Shown: one piece after another, positions 1 through 6,592 of the stretch
Numbering within the stretch: position 1 is the stretch's first letter
Layout of the letters: each line of letters begins with the position of its first letter
Program-made: the position numbers and the translations under genes
The notes under the pieces: generated by a model
The model's database searches: none
What the model was told of the DNA's origin: nothing
The model's input: the letters and a program-made list of their open reading frames with translations, nothing else
Source: Dysgonamonadaceae bacterium
GTDB lineage: Bacteria > Bacteroidota > Bacteroidia > Bacteroidales > Azobacteroidaceae
Direction of reading: 5' to 3'
DNA length: 6,724 nt
Assembly (NCBI GenBank): GCA_031276105.1
Contig: JAISNS010000273.1
Location: 1-6,724, forward strand

Positions 1-26
1 TCGGTGTGAATGATGTGCTTATCCAT
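1..26 (-). CDS. Possible N-terminal start of a minus-strand gene (partial)
   Basis: On the minus strand an ATG at 26-24 opens a frame that runs off the left edge and reads MDKHIIHT. Only eight residues are visible, so no function can be assigned. The start resembles the N-terminus of RidA-type enamine/imine deaminases (M-x-K-x-I-x-T before an APxAIGPYSQ core), but that is a guess from a very short string. All plus-strand frames hit a stop by position 35, so a plus-strand gene ending here is an alternative. If the minus-strand call is right, this gene is divergent from the protease operon at 307, and 27-306 is a shared divergent control region. Confidence 0.25.
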
Positions 27-72
27 TGCTACTGAGGTGGTTTTGTTAAATAAAATTAGGTGAAAATGAGGT

Positions 73-120
73 TCTTACTCGCTAACCTGACGGCTATGGG
101 GTCAAGCCCGCAATGACAAG
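73..120. repeat. REP-like dispersed repeat fragment
   Basis: The stretch contains a GC-rich string at 98-115 whose minus-strand reading (core GTCATTGCGGGCTTGACC) resembles a short palindromic repeat scattered between genes in many bacterial genomes. A small GGG/CCC inverted repeat around TCAAG is visible. It sits in otherwise AT-rich DNA and directly abuts the 8-bp tandem array at 126-163. No copy elsewhere in the window supports dispersal, so this rests on resemblance only. Confidence 0.35.
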
Positions 121-125
121 GGGGA

Positions 126-163
126 ACTCGTTTACTCGTTTACTTGTTTACTTGTTTACTTTT
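126..163. repeat. 8-bp tandem repeat array ACT(C/T)GTTT, four copies plus a partial
   Basis: Four contiguous octamers are visible: ACTCGTTT at 126-133 and 134-141, then ACTTGTTT at 142-149 and 150-157, followed by a partial unit ACTTTT at 158-163. The first two and last two copies share one C/T difference, which suggests stepwise duplication. The array is non-coding and lies about 145 bp before the protease start codon, upstream of the candidate promoter at 209-216. Copy number may vary between strains by slippage. No function is evident. Confidence 0.85.
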
Positions 164-208
164 AAACTATTTTCAATATTTTTTAGGCGGAAAATCTTAT
201 TTTTATTG

Positions 209-216
209 TACCTTCG
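209..216 (+). promoter_or_regulatory. Weak candidate -7 element for the protease-cysS operon
   Basis: TACCTTCG differs by one base from the Bacteroidota -7 consensus TAnnTTTG and lies about 90 bp before the protease start. No TTG is found at the expected distance upstream, so the -33 half is missing and the call is tentative. I saw no better match in 217-306, which is AT-rich and shows no obvious riboswitch or attenuator. Confidence 0.35.
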
Positions 217-306
217 CGCGTCATATTACAAAATTCGGATAAACTTCAAGGGGAAAATTTTTTATACCTGAGAATTACAATCCATAATTTACTTAAAATA
301 AATAGA

Positions 307-1977
307 ATGAAAATGAAACATTTGGTATTAATCGGTTTTTTATCCACCTGCCTGTTTGCCTGTTCGTATGGACAGCGACAAATGGATCTTCCTGCATTAA
401 AAGTCAATACAGCTTTATCGGCCATCGAAAACCTGTATGTCGACACCATTAACAAGAATAAACTGGCGGAAGACGCTATTATCGGTTTATTGGAAAAGTT
501 AGACCCACATTCCAACTATCTCACTCCACAGGAAGTGAAGGAGATGAACGAGCCTTTGCAAGGCAATTTCGATGGCATCGGCGTTCAATTCAATATGCTT
601 ACCGACACGTTATATATTGTGCAGGTTATTCCGGGCGGCCCCTCCGAGAAAGTGGGAATCATGGCCGGCGACCGTATTATTGTGGTTAACGATACGATTA
701 TTGCCGGAGTCGGCATGAAAAATACGGATATTATGTCGCGTCTCCGAGGCCAGAAAGGAACGGTTGTAACCGTGAAAATTAAACGCGGAAACAATCCCAA
801 CCTGCTGGTTTTTAAGATTACCCGGGATAAAATTCCCATCCACAGTTTGGATGCATCGTATATGATTAATAATGAAGTTGGTTATATTAAATTGAGCCGT
901 TTTGCCGCTACTTCTTACGATGAGTTTATGGCGGCAATGAAAGAATTACGTTCCCAAGGGATGAAACACCTGATTTTCGACTTGCAAGGGAATGGCGGAG
1001 GCTACATGAACGCCGCGATTGATATTGCGAATGAATTTTTGAAATGGGGCGATTTAATTGTCTATACGGAAGGCGCTCACCAAAAAAGAAAAGATTTCAG
1101 TGCGTCTAACGATGGATCGTTTGGAGACGGAAAAGTGGCTGTTTTGGTGGACGAATCTTCGGCGTCGGCGAGCGAAATTGTTTCCGGCGCGTTGCAAGAC
1201 TGGGACCGGGCGGTTATCGTTGGCCGGAGAACATTCGGCAAAGGATTGGTGCAAAGTCCTATCACGCTCCCCGACGGCTCAATGATACGCTTAACGATTG
1301 CCCGCTACTATACGCCCAGCGGACGTTCTATCCAAAAACCGTACGAAAAAGGAAGCCTCGAAATGTATAATAAAGAAATATCGTCCCGCTTCGAACGGGG
1401 CGAAATGCTGAACGCCGACAGTATTCATTTCCCCGATTCGTTGAAATACAGCACGCTGGTTGAGCATCGCACCGTCTATGGCGGCGGAGGAATCATGCCC
1501 GATTATTTTATTCCGCTCGATACCACCCGTTCTACCCATTTGCACCGCTCGTTGATTGCGTCGGGCGTTATCTATAAATTTGTTATGAATACCATCGACC
1601 AAAACAGGGCGTATTATCAACGGCAATACAAGGATTTCGACTCGTTCAAAAAGCATTTTACGGTCAGAGAAAACCTGTTGGACGATTTATTGAATCTCTA
1701 TAAAGCGGAAATAAAGAAAAATAAGGACGATGCAAAAGAGAAAAATGCAGACGATACGTCGGACGAACCGGTTTCCGGATTTGCAGAGGTGGATATGGAA
1801 CAATTCAAAATCTCTACGCCCCTGATCCGGCTTCAGATAAAAGCCCTCCTTGCCCGCGACCTCTGGAGCATGAGCGAATATTATCAGATTATCAACGACG
1901 AAAACGATTCATTGGAAAAAGCGTTGCAAATCATCGAAAACAATGGAGAGTACAATAAATTGCTGGGAAAGATTTAA
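307..1977 (+). CDS. S41 family C-terminal-processing protease (CtpA/Prc type), putative lipoprotein
   Basis: This 556-residue serine endopeptidase probably degrades or trims proteins in the periplasm from their C-termini. It opens with a short basic and hydrophobic signal and a lipobox-like LFAC, giving Cys19 as the likely lipidated residue. The next residues, SYGQRQ, lack the acidic surface-export signal of Bacteroidota lipoproteins, so periplasmic anchoring is inferred. A PDZ domain spans roughly residues 87-167 and contains GIGVQF and [10 protein letters not shown]. The S41 core follows: GNGGG near 230, the SASASE motif with likely nucleophile Ser287, Asp298, general-base Lys312 in FGKG and Gln316. 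Ser-Lys spacing is 25, as in E. coli Prc. The C-terminal third (about 360-556) is a charged helical extension. It is the first gene of the block and ends 4 nt before cysS. An ATG two codons downstream is an equally possible start. Catalytic assignment is firm; the substrate is unknown. Confidence 0.93.
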   Translation: MKMKHLVLIGFLSTCLFACSYGQRQMDLPALKVNTALSAIENLYVDTINKNKLAEDAIIGLLEKLDPHSNYLTPQEVKEMNEPLQGNFDGIGVQFNMLTDTLYIVQVIPGGPSEKVGIMAGDRIIVVNDTIIAGVGMKNTDIMSRLRGQKGTVVTVKIKRGNNPNLLVFKITRDKIPIHSLDASYMINNEVGYIKLSRFAATSYDEFMAAMKELRSQGMKHLIFDLQGNGGGYMNAAIDIANEFLKWGDLIVYTEGAHQKRKDFSASNDGSFGDGKVAVLVDESSASASEIVSGALQDWDRAVIVGRRTFGKGLVQSPITLPDGSMIRLTIARYYTPSGRSIQKPYEKGSLEMYNKEISSRFERGEMLNADSIHFPDSLKYSTLVEHRTVYGGGGIMPDYFIPLDTTRSTHLHRSLIASGVIYKFVMNTIDQNRAYYQRQYKDFDSFKKHFTVRENLLDDLLNLYKAEIKKNKDDAKEKNADDTSDEPVSGFAEVDMEQFKISTPLIRLQIKALLARDLWSMSEYYQIINDENDSLEKALQIIENNGEYNKLLGKI

Positions 1978-1981
1978 AACA

Positions 1982-3460
1982 ATGGAAAATCAGTTGTCTG
2001 TTTATAACACGCTGACAAGAAAAAAGGAATTATTTGAACCGTTACATCCGGGTCGCGTCGGTTTATATGTTTGTGGCCCTACTGTTTACGGCGATCCGCA
2101 TTTAGGACATGCGCGTCCGGCTATCACGTTCGACATTTTGTTTCGTTACCTGAAGCGCTTGGGTTATAAAGTCCGTTACGTGCGGAACATTACGGATGTC
2201 GGGCATTTGGTAAACGACGCCGACGAAGGCGAGGACAAAGTGGCTAAAAAAGCGAAGCTGGAACACATGGAACCCATGGAAGTCGTGCAGTTTTACCTCA
2301 ACAGCTATCACAAAGCGATGGAAATGCTGAATGTGCTTCCCCCCAGCATTGAACCTCACGCCAGCGGACACATCATCGAACAAATCCAATTGGTAAAAGA
2401 TATTCTGACAAAAGGTTTTGCCTACGAAAGCCGCGGTTCCGTCTATTTCGACGTGGGAAAATATAACCGGCAATACAATTACGGCGTATTGTCGGGACGA
2501 AACATCGAAGATATGCTGAACACTACCCGCGAATTGGACGGTCAGGACGAAAAACGCCACACGATCGACTTTGCTTTATGGAAAAAAGCGTCGCCCGAAC
2601 ACATCATGCGCTGGCCCAGTCCCTGGAGCGACGGATTCCCCGGATGGCACCTGGAATGTACGGCCATGAGTAAAAAATACTTGGGCGAAACGTTCGATAT
2701 TCACGGCGGGGGAATGGACTTGATTTTTCCGCATCACGAATGTGAAATTGCCCAAAGCGTAGCTTCGTCCGGCCACGAAGCGGTACGGTATTGGATGCAC
2801 AACAACATGATCACCGTCAACGGACAGAAGATGGGCAAATCGCTGGGAAACTTCATTAACTTGGAACAATTTTTCAATGGAACGCATCCCCTCTTGACGC
2901 AGGCCTATTCGCCGATGGCGATCCGCTTTTTTATCCTGCAAGCGCATTACCGCAGTACGGTCGATTTCAGCAACGAAGCGTTGCAGGCTTCCGAAAAAGG
3001 CCTCGCCCGATTGCTGGAAGCCGCTAAAAATATCGAACGCTTGGAAGCGAAAACGTCCGAATCGACAAACAATATCAAGCAATGGGAACAAAAAAGCAGG
3101 GACGCGATGAACGACGACCTGAATACTCCCATCGTTATCTCCTATCTTTTTGAAGCCAGCCGGATAATCAATTCGGCATTGGGCGGACAAACCCTGCTTA
3201 CCGCCGAAGATATTCGGGATTTAAAACAACTGTTCGACTTGTTTCTGTTCGACCTGTTAGGCATTACGAATGAACAGAAAGACGGTTCCGCCTCTTACGA
3301 TTCCTTTGCCGGAGCCGTTGATCTCCTGCTGAACATCCGCCTGCAAGCCAAACAAAACAAAGATTGGGCGACTTCCGATAAAATCAGAAACGAACTGACC
3401 GCGCTTGGTTTCGAGATAAAAGATACCAAAGACGGCTTTGAATGGAAATTAAACCGATGA
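1982..3460 (+). CDS. cysS: Cysteinyl-tRNA synthetase
   Basis: This class I aminoacyl-tRNA synthetase joins cysteine to tRNA-Cys using ATP in the cytoplasm. The start [11 protein letters not shown] was chosen at 1982, giving 492 residues, the usual length. A further in-frame ATG at 1943 would overlap the protease gene and add 13 atypical residues. The HIGH motif is HLGH at residues 40-43, just after CGPTVYG. The KMSKS motif appears as KMGKS at 283-287. Zinc ligands match E. coli CysRS: Cys31, Cys226 in LECTAM, His251 and Glu255 in HHECE. The [12 protein letters not shown] signature and the C-terminal helical tRNA-binding domain are present, so the protein looks intact. It begins 4 nt after the protease stop. 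Its TGA overlaps the ATG of the next gene as ATGA, which suggests coupled translation. Confidence 0.98.
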   Translation: MENQLSVYNTLTRKKELFEPLHPGRVGLYVCGPTVYGDPHLGHARPAITFDILFRYLKRLGYKVRYVRNITDVGHLVNDADEGEDKVAKKAKLEHMEPMEVVQFYLNSYHKAMEMLNVLPPSIEPHASGHIIEQIQLVKDILTKGFAYESRGSVYFDVGKYNRQYNYGVLSGRNIEDMLNTTRELDGQDEKRHTIDFALWKKASPEHIMRWPSPWSDGFPGWHLECTAMSKKYLGETFDIHGGGMDLIFPHHECEIAQSVASSGHEAVRYWMHNNMITVNGQKMGKSLGNFINLEQFFNGTHPLLTQAYSPMAIRFFILQAHYRSTVDFSNEALQASEKGLARLLEAAKNIERLEAKTSESTNNIKQWEQKSRDAMNDDLNTPIVISYLFEASRIINSALGGQTLLTAEDIRDLKQLFDLFLFDLLGITNEQKDGSASYDSFAGAVDLLLNIRLQAKQNKDWATSDKIRNELTALGFEIKDTKDGFEWKLNR

Positions 3461-3870
3461 CAGTCAACGAATTTTTCAAGAACGACCGTTATGCAGCCTT
3501 TTCCGGCGTCGAATTGTTGGACGTGGCGCCCGGTAAGGCGCGGGCAAAAATGGAAATCAAAGACATGCACCTCAACGCCGGAAATGTGGTACAGGGCGGC
3601 GCCATTTTCACGTTGGCCGATTTAGCTTTTGCCGCCGCAGTCAATGCTTACGGCAATTTAGCCGTGTCGATCGAAACCGGTATCCGTTATTTCAAAGGCG
3701 TGAGCAACGGCACGCTTTGGGCGGACGCGAAAGTCGTGCATTTGCACCGGAAATTAGCTACGTTTGAGGTTACGGTAACGAATCAGGAGGAAGAACTCGT
3801 CGCTTTGTTTACCGCAACGGCTTACCGGAAAGATACGCCTCTCCCTTTTGATACGCTTCAGCCGGAATAA
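3457..3870 (+). CDS. PaaI-family hotdog-fold acyl-CoA thioesterase
   Basis: This 137-residue single hotdog domain probably hydrolyses an acyl-CoA thioester in the cytoplasm. The core [16 protein letters not shown] (residues 40-55) matches the PaaI/YdiI-type signature that usually reads HGGxxxxLAD; here the His is Gln46, while the acidic residue on the central helix is kept as Asp55. The substitution appears normal for the Bacteroidales branch as I recall it, so the gene need not be inactive. The chosen ATG overlaps the cysS stop (ATGA). An ATG at 3442 would add five residues (MEIKP) and is less typical. The next gene begins one base after the stop. The natural substrate cannot be read from sequence. 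The nearby meaB hints at CoA metabolism, but operon membership alone is weak evidence. Confidence 0.88.
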   Translation: MTVNEFFKNDRYAAFSGVELLDVAPGKARAKMEIKDMHLNAGNVVQGGAIFTLADLAFAAAVNAYGNLAVSIETGIRYFKGVSNGTLWADAKVVHLHRKLATFEVTVTNQEEELVALFTATAYRKDTPLPFDTLQPE

Positions 3871-3871
3871 A

Positions 3872-4564
3872 ATGCCGGACAAAGAGCGGGTATTTCCCAC
3901 AATCACTGCCGACGGTTCGCATACGCTGTTCTTCCCGGAAATAAACGAACATTACCATTCGGTCAACGGCGCCAAACAGGAATCGTTGCACGTTTATATT
4001 GAAGCCGGTTTCAATCGTTGCCCGAAAGAAACCGTCCGGGTGCTGGAAATGGGGTTCGGCACAGGGCTTAACGCTTTGCTTACCGCGCTGGAAAGCCAAA
4101 AGCGGAACATCCGCACGACTTATATTACGCTCGAAAAATATCCCGTATCGCCGGCTATTATCCGGCAATTGAATTACGGGGAAATAGATGAAAATTTATT
4201 TCGCCGGATTCATGCGGCAGAATGGGAAACAGTTTTGCCTTTGACTCCTTTTTTCACATTACAAAAAATCCGTTGCGATTTCAATACCTATCCCTATTCC
4301 GACCGCTACGATGTGGTTTATTACGACGCATTTGCGCCCGGCAAGCAACCCGAAGTCTGGTCGCAGGAATTATTCGACAAACTGTTTCGGGCCTTAAATC
4401 CCGGCGGCGTTCTTACTACCTATTGCGCCCAGGGACATGTCCGCCGGATGCTGCAACGCGCCGGCTTTACCGTCGAACGCATTCCCGGCCCGCCGGGAAA
4501 ACGGGAAATGTTGAGGGCTTGGAATATAGATAAAAGTTCTTACCTTTGTCCCTGTTTTTATTAA
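3872..4564 (+). CDS. mnmD: tRNA 5-methylaminomethyl-(2-thio)uridine methyltransferase, stand-alone MnmC(m)-like
   Basis: The protein belongs to the MnmD/DUF752 group. These SAM-dependent enzymes methylate 5-aminomethyl-uridine at the tRNA wobble position (nm5U34 to mnm5U34), the last step of the MnmE-MnmG branch. In E. coli this domain is fused to an oxidase as MnmC; here only the methyltransferase is present. The 230 residues show an N-terminal F-x-N/D-x-YHS region (about 20-32), the SAM loop LEMGFGTGLNAL (58-69), YDAFAPGKQPEVW (151-163), NPGG (176-179) and the GPPGKREMLRA signature (206-216). A short tail, NIDKSSYLCPCFY, follows where many relatives end; it is encoded by DNA that also carries a promoter-like site. 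ATG at 3872, one base after the thioesterase stop, is preferred to an in-frame TTG at 3848. The start lacks a clear ribosome binding site, so coupled translation is likely. Confidence 0.93.
   Translation: MPDKERVFPTITADGSHTLFFPEINEHYHSVNGAKQESLHVYIEAGFNRCPKETVRVLEMGFGTGLNALLTALESQKRNIRTTYITLEKYPVSPAIIRQLNYGEIDENLFRRIHAAEWETVLPLTPFFTLQKIRCDFNTYPYSDRYDVVYYDAFAPGKQPEVWSQELFDKLFRALNPGGVLTTYCAQGHVRRMLQRAGFTVERIPGPPGKREMLRAWNIDKSSYLCPCFY
4519..4548 (+). promoter_or_regulatory. Internal promoter for meaB inside the end of mnmD
   Basis: TTG at 4519-4521, a 19-nt spacer and TACCTTTG at 4541-4548 match the Bacteroidota primary sigma factor pattern (-33 TTG, -7 TAnnTTTG). A transcript would begin near 4552, leaving an untranslated leader of about 18 nt before the meaB ATG at 4571. 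The site is wholly coding, spanning the final codons of mnmD. It would let meaB be expressed apart from the four upstream genes. Motif match and placement are seen; activity is inferred. Confidence 0.65.
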
Positions 4565-4570
4565 ATCGTT

Positions 4571-5665
4571 ATGCAACATCATCCCGAAAATGATCCTCAA
4601 TACAAAGGACTTACGGTCAATCAGGGTATATCTTCCCCTCCCGTCATCAATCCTTACCTGAAAGAAAGAAAGAAACGGCGGAATTTTACTCCGGTCGAGT
4701 ATGTCGAGCAGATTTTACAGGGAAACATCACCGTTTTAAGTCAAGCTGTTACCTTACTGGAAAGTCAAAAAAGCGAACATCAACTGATTGCACAGGAAGT
4801 GATTGAAAAATGCCTCCCTTATGCAGGCCATTCGGTGCGGATAGGAATAACCGGTGTTCCCGGAGCGGGCAAAAGTACGTCTATTGATGCTTTCGGGATG
4901 CATTTGATTCACGACCGCAACAAAAAGTTGGCGGTTTTGGCCATCGACCCCAGCAGCGAGCGTTCGAAAGGAAGCATATTGGGCGATAAAACCCGGATGG
5001 AAGAAATCTCGCGCGAACCGCAAGCCTTCATTCGCCCGTCGCCGTCGGCAGGTTCTTTGGGCGGAGTTGCCCGCAAAACCCGCGAAACCATTATCCTTTG
5101 CGAAGCTGCCGGATTTGATACAATATTTGTCGAAACCGTTGGCGTAGGACAATCCGAAACGGCGGTTCATTCCATGGTCGATTTTTTTCTCCTGATTCAG
5201 TTGGCCGGAACCGGCGACGAATTGCAGGGAATTAAACGGGGAATCATGGAAATGGCCGACGGAATCATCGTCAACAAAGCCGACGGCAACAATATCGACA
5301 AGGCTAATTTGGCGGCAGCGCAATATCGCAACGCTTTGCATCTTTTTCCTTTACCTCCTTCCGGTTGGACGCCGAAGGTGTTGACTTATTCGGGTTATTA
5401 TAAAAACGGTATTACCGAAATCTGGGACATGGTATATCAGTACATTGATTTTACGCGAGAAAACGGTTATTTCGAATTGCGCCGCCATTCGCAAGCCAAA
5501 TATTGGATGTACGAAAGCATTAACGAACAATTAAAGAATCATTTTTATCAAACGCCGGAAATAGCAGAGGAATTGATTGTCAAGGAAAAACAAATCCTGA
5601 ACTCGGAAATCAGTTCATTTATGGCCGCCAAGCAAATGCTGGATAAGTATTTCGACGGTTATTAA
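4571..5665 (+). CDS. meaB: Methylmalonyl-CoA mutase-associated G3E GTPase chaperone
   Basis: MeaB (ArgK family, human MMAA orthologue) is a SIMIBI-class GTPase. It gates loading of adenosylcobalamin onto methylmalonyl-CoA mutase and protects or reactivates the mutase. The 364 residues have a basic helical N-terminus (about 1-85) and Walker A GVPGAGKST at 95-103. The DPSSERSKGSILGDKTRM stretch follows near 122-139, then PSPSAGSLGGVARKTRE, the switch segment ETVGVGQSE at 188-196, NKAD at 235-238, and a C-terminal dimerisation region from about 290. All GTPase motifs are intact and the length is normal. The ATG at 4571 lies 6 nt after mnmD and gives an N-terminus typical of Bacteroidales MeaB. 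The partner mutase genes (mutA/mutB) are not in the window, so the partner must lie elsewhere. It is the last gene of the block; no good plus-strand terminator follows. Confidence 0.97.
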   Translation: MQHHPENDPQYKGLTVNQGISSPPVINPYLKERKKRRNFTPVEYVEQILQGNITVLSQAVTLLESQKSEHQLIAQEVIEKCLPYAGHSVRIGITGVPGAGKSTSIDAFGMHLIHDRNKKLAVLAIDPSSERSKGSILGDKTRMEEISREPQAFIRPSPSAGSLGGVARKTRETIILCEAAGFDTIFVETVGVGQSETAVHSMVDFFLLIQLAGTGDELQGIKRGIMEMADGIIVNKADGNNIDKANLAAAQYRNALHLFPLPPSGWTPKVLTYSGYYKNGITEIWDMVYQYIDFTRENGYFELRRHSQAKYWMYESINEQLKNHFYQTPEIAEELIVKEKQILNSEISSFMAAKQMLDKYFDGY

Positions 5666-5745
5666 CAAGTGTAAATCCGTATCACTACGCACAGGCAGAG
5701 TTATTGAATAAAAATCATTTAGATTTACAATTTTACAAAAGAAAA

Positions 5746-5766
5746 CCCGCCCTTTGCGGAGGCGGG
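5746..5766 (-). terminator. Rho-independent terminator for the hicAB transcript
   Basis: A perfect 6-bp GC stem (CCCGCC at 5746-5751, GGCGGG at 5761-5766, extendable by an A-T pair at 5745/5767) encloses a 9-nt loop. Read on the minus strand the stem is followed by TTTTCTTTTG (5745-5736), a good U-tract. Read on the plus strand it is followed by TACCGG with no T-run, so it should stop transcripts leaving hicB but only weakly those leaving meaB. It lies about 45 nt beyond the hicB stop codon. Confidence 0.8.
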
Positions 5767-5768
5767 TA

Positions 5769-5789
5769 CCGGTAACGCAGCGATACCGG
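5769..5789. repeat. Second hairpin next to the terminator
   Basis: CCGGTA at 5769-5774 pairs with TACCGG at 5784-5789. The interior can add C-G and G-C pairs (5776-5777 with 5781-5782) across an A/A mismatch, leaving a 3-nt loop. No T-run follows on either strand. It may protect the 3' end of the meaB transcript or simply back up the adjacent terminator; no direct evidence decides. Confidence 0.5.
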
Positions 5790-5810
5790 ATTTGTGTAAT
5801 TAAAACCAAA

Positions 5811-6212
5811 TCAAAGTTTGATTGCTGCTAATTCATTCCCTAACCGATGAAGGGCGGTTTCTATCTTGCGTTTTTGATTTTCGGAAATATAAGTTTTACC
5901 CATCCTGTACTGACGCATCAACGAAGGATTGATACCCGCCGCCTTAGAAAACCCGGACACGTTTATCCAATGATAATAATCAAATACAGAAGCAACGTCG
6001 TACTTGTAAACAAATTGAATATCTTTTAATTCATCCGGCAATTCTTTTCCGTCCTCTCTGTAAAATTGAAGTATTTCATTAACGGAATTTTCAAAATCAG
6101 CCTTGGCCTCTTCCACGGTATTGCCTTCACCGATAATAGTACTGTTTATATCCGGTGTAAATATGCCGAATGTACCATCTTTCCCTCGTTCTATCAATGC
6201 TGTTGTTATCAT
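5811..6212 (-). CDS. hicB: HicB family antitoxin with C-terminal helix-turn-helix
   Basis: This 133-residue protein is the predicted antitoxin of a HicA-HicB type II system: it binds and blocks the HicA ribonuclease and usually represses its own operon. Residues about 1-60 form the HicB partial RNase H-like domain, with G-x-F-G-I-F-T-P-D near 13-21 and the EGNTVEEAKADF helix near 29-40. Residues about 82-133 form an Xre-like helix-turn-helix (SKAAGINPSLMRQYRMG near 89-105, then a conserved K/R-rich helix). The RNase H-like fold in HicB is a binding module, not an active nuclease. The gene follows hicA with a 32-nt gap. The start lacks a Shine-Dalgarno and is preceded by AT-rich DNA holding a TGTTT/AAACA dyad. 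The locus appears AT-richer than the upstream operon, consistent with a mobile accessory module, though I did not compute this. Confidence 0.9.
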   Translation of the reverse strand: MITTALIERGKDGTFGIFTPDINSTIIGEGNTVEEAKADFENSVNEILQFYREDGKELPDELKDIQFVYKYDVASVFDYYHWINVSGFSKAAGINPSLMRQYRMGKTYISENQKRKIETALHRLGNELAAIKL

Positions 6213-6221
6213 AAATATATT

Positions 6222-6236
6222 TGTTTTATATAAACA
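6222..6236. promoter_or_regulatory. Dyad symmetry between hicA and hicB, possible HicB operator
   Basis: TGTTT at 6222-6226 and AAACA at 6232-6236 form perfect 5-bp arms around TATAT, 10 nt before the hicB start codon. A second dyad, GGTTT-A-AAACC at 6242-6252, spans the hicA stop codon. HTH-bearing HicB proteins commonly bind palindromes, so this could be a site for autoregulation or for a second internal promoter. AT-rich DNA yields such dyads by chance, so confidence is low. Confidence 0.3.
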
Positions 6237-6244
6237 GACAAGGT

Positions 6245-6427
6245 TTAAAACCCTATCTGTTTTTTTAGTTTGTAATACAATCCGTTTTTTACCTCCTGTG
6301 TATCGTGTCGTTCAATTTCGATCGGATAATTTTTATCCTTATGCAGGTAGATGTCGTGTTTTGCCCCGCGCCGATAGAGGTACCAACCACTTTTTTCTGC
6401 AATTCTCCTTAATTCAGACCATTTCAT
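6245..6427 (-). CDS. hicA: HicA family mRNA interferase toxin
   Basis: This 60-residue protein is the predicted toxin of the pair: a small ribonuclease with a double-stranded RNA-binding-like fold that cleaves mRNA and arrests translation until HicB neutralises it. The family pattern is complete: MKWSELRRIAEKSGWYLYRRGAKHDIY, with catalytic His24 in the GAKH motif on the second strand (usually G-S/A-H-x-x-Y). It is followed by the IEIERH strand (residues 36-41) and a C-terminal helix, NGLYYKLKKQIGF. Length is normal and no frameshift is seen, so the toxin looks potentially active. The order, hicA first then hicB, is the common one. The start has no Shine-Dalgarno; a well-placed promoter is visible 25-55 nt upstream. 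Confidence 0.9.
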   Translation of the reverse strand: MKWSELRRIAEKSGWYLYRRGAKHDIYLHKDKNYPIEIERHDTQEVKNGLYYKLKKQIGF

Positions 6428-6451
6428 ATTGATTTGTTTTTAATTACGAAA

Positions 6452-6482
6452 CAAAAGTATAGCATTTTCGTTATACATACAA
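6452..6482 (-). promoter_or_regulatory. hicAB promoter with overlapping dyads
   Basis: On the minus strand TTG (6482-6480), a 20-nt spacer and TACTTTTG (6459-6452) fit the Bacteroidota -33/-7 pattern, placing the transcript start near 6448 and a leader of about 20 nt before hicA. Two inverted repeats overlap it: GTATA (6457-6461) with TATAC (6472-6476), which lies between the two promoter elements, and TTGTTT (6434-6439) with AAACAA (6449-6454), which covers the -7 end and start site. Either would suit a repressor site for HicB. The promoter match is seen; the operator role is inferred. Confidence 0.6.
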
Positions 6483-6551
6483 GTGTTTTCCCAATTATTC
6501 TTTTTCGGCATTTTTGATTTTTAACAGTTGCAAAATAAACCAAAAACACTT
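6481..6551. repeat. 9-bp perfect inverted repeat pair upstream of hicA
   Basis: AAGTGTTTT at 6481-6489 is the exact reverse complement of AAAACACTT at 6543-6551, with 53 nt of AT-rich non-coding DNA between. The left arm touches the hicA -33 element. The interval 6428-6595 otherwise holds only the hicA promoter and a small GCGC-TTT-GCGC hairpin (6580-6590) with no U-tract, so no terminator for the aminotransferase was found. Confidence 0.5.
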
Positions 6552-6592
6552 TCCGTGTCATCTGCGTTCCATTCTTGCCGCGCTTTGCGCCC

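Noticed and set aside
98..165. CRISPR-like array
   Set aside because: The repeat unit is 8 bp and contiguous with no spacers, and no cas genes are present.
1943..1981. Upstream in-frame ATG for cysS
   Set aside because: It would overlap the protease gene by 35 nt and add 13 residues not typical of CysRS; the ATG at 1982 gives the standard N-terminus.
2576..3190. Long minus-strand open frame (204 codons) opposite cysS
   Set aside because: It lies wholly inside cysS, whose catalytic and zinc motifs are intact, and its translation resembles no family I know. The length reflects codon bias of the opposite strand.
3848..3871. TTG start for mnmD
   Set aside because: ATG at 3872, one base after the thioesterase stop, fits the tight junctions of this operon better, and the added residues are not family-like.
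4754..5341. Minus-strand open frame (195 codons) opposite meaB
   Set aside because: It is antisense to the GTPase core of meaB and has no recognisable domain; it is a shadow frame.
6103..6432. Plus-strand 109-codon frame across hicB and hicA
   Set aside because: It is antisense to two well-matched toxin-antitoxin genes and the intergenic gap, and has no domain signature.
6580..6590. GCGC-TTT-GCGC hairpin as aminotransferase terminator
   Set aside because: The stem is only 4 bp with a 3-nt loop, and neither strand has a T-run after it.
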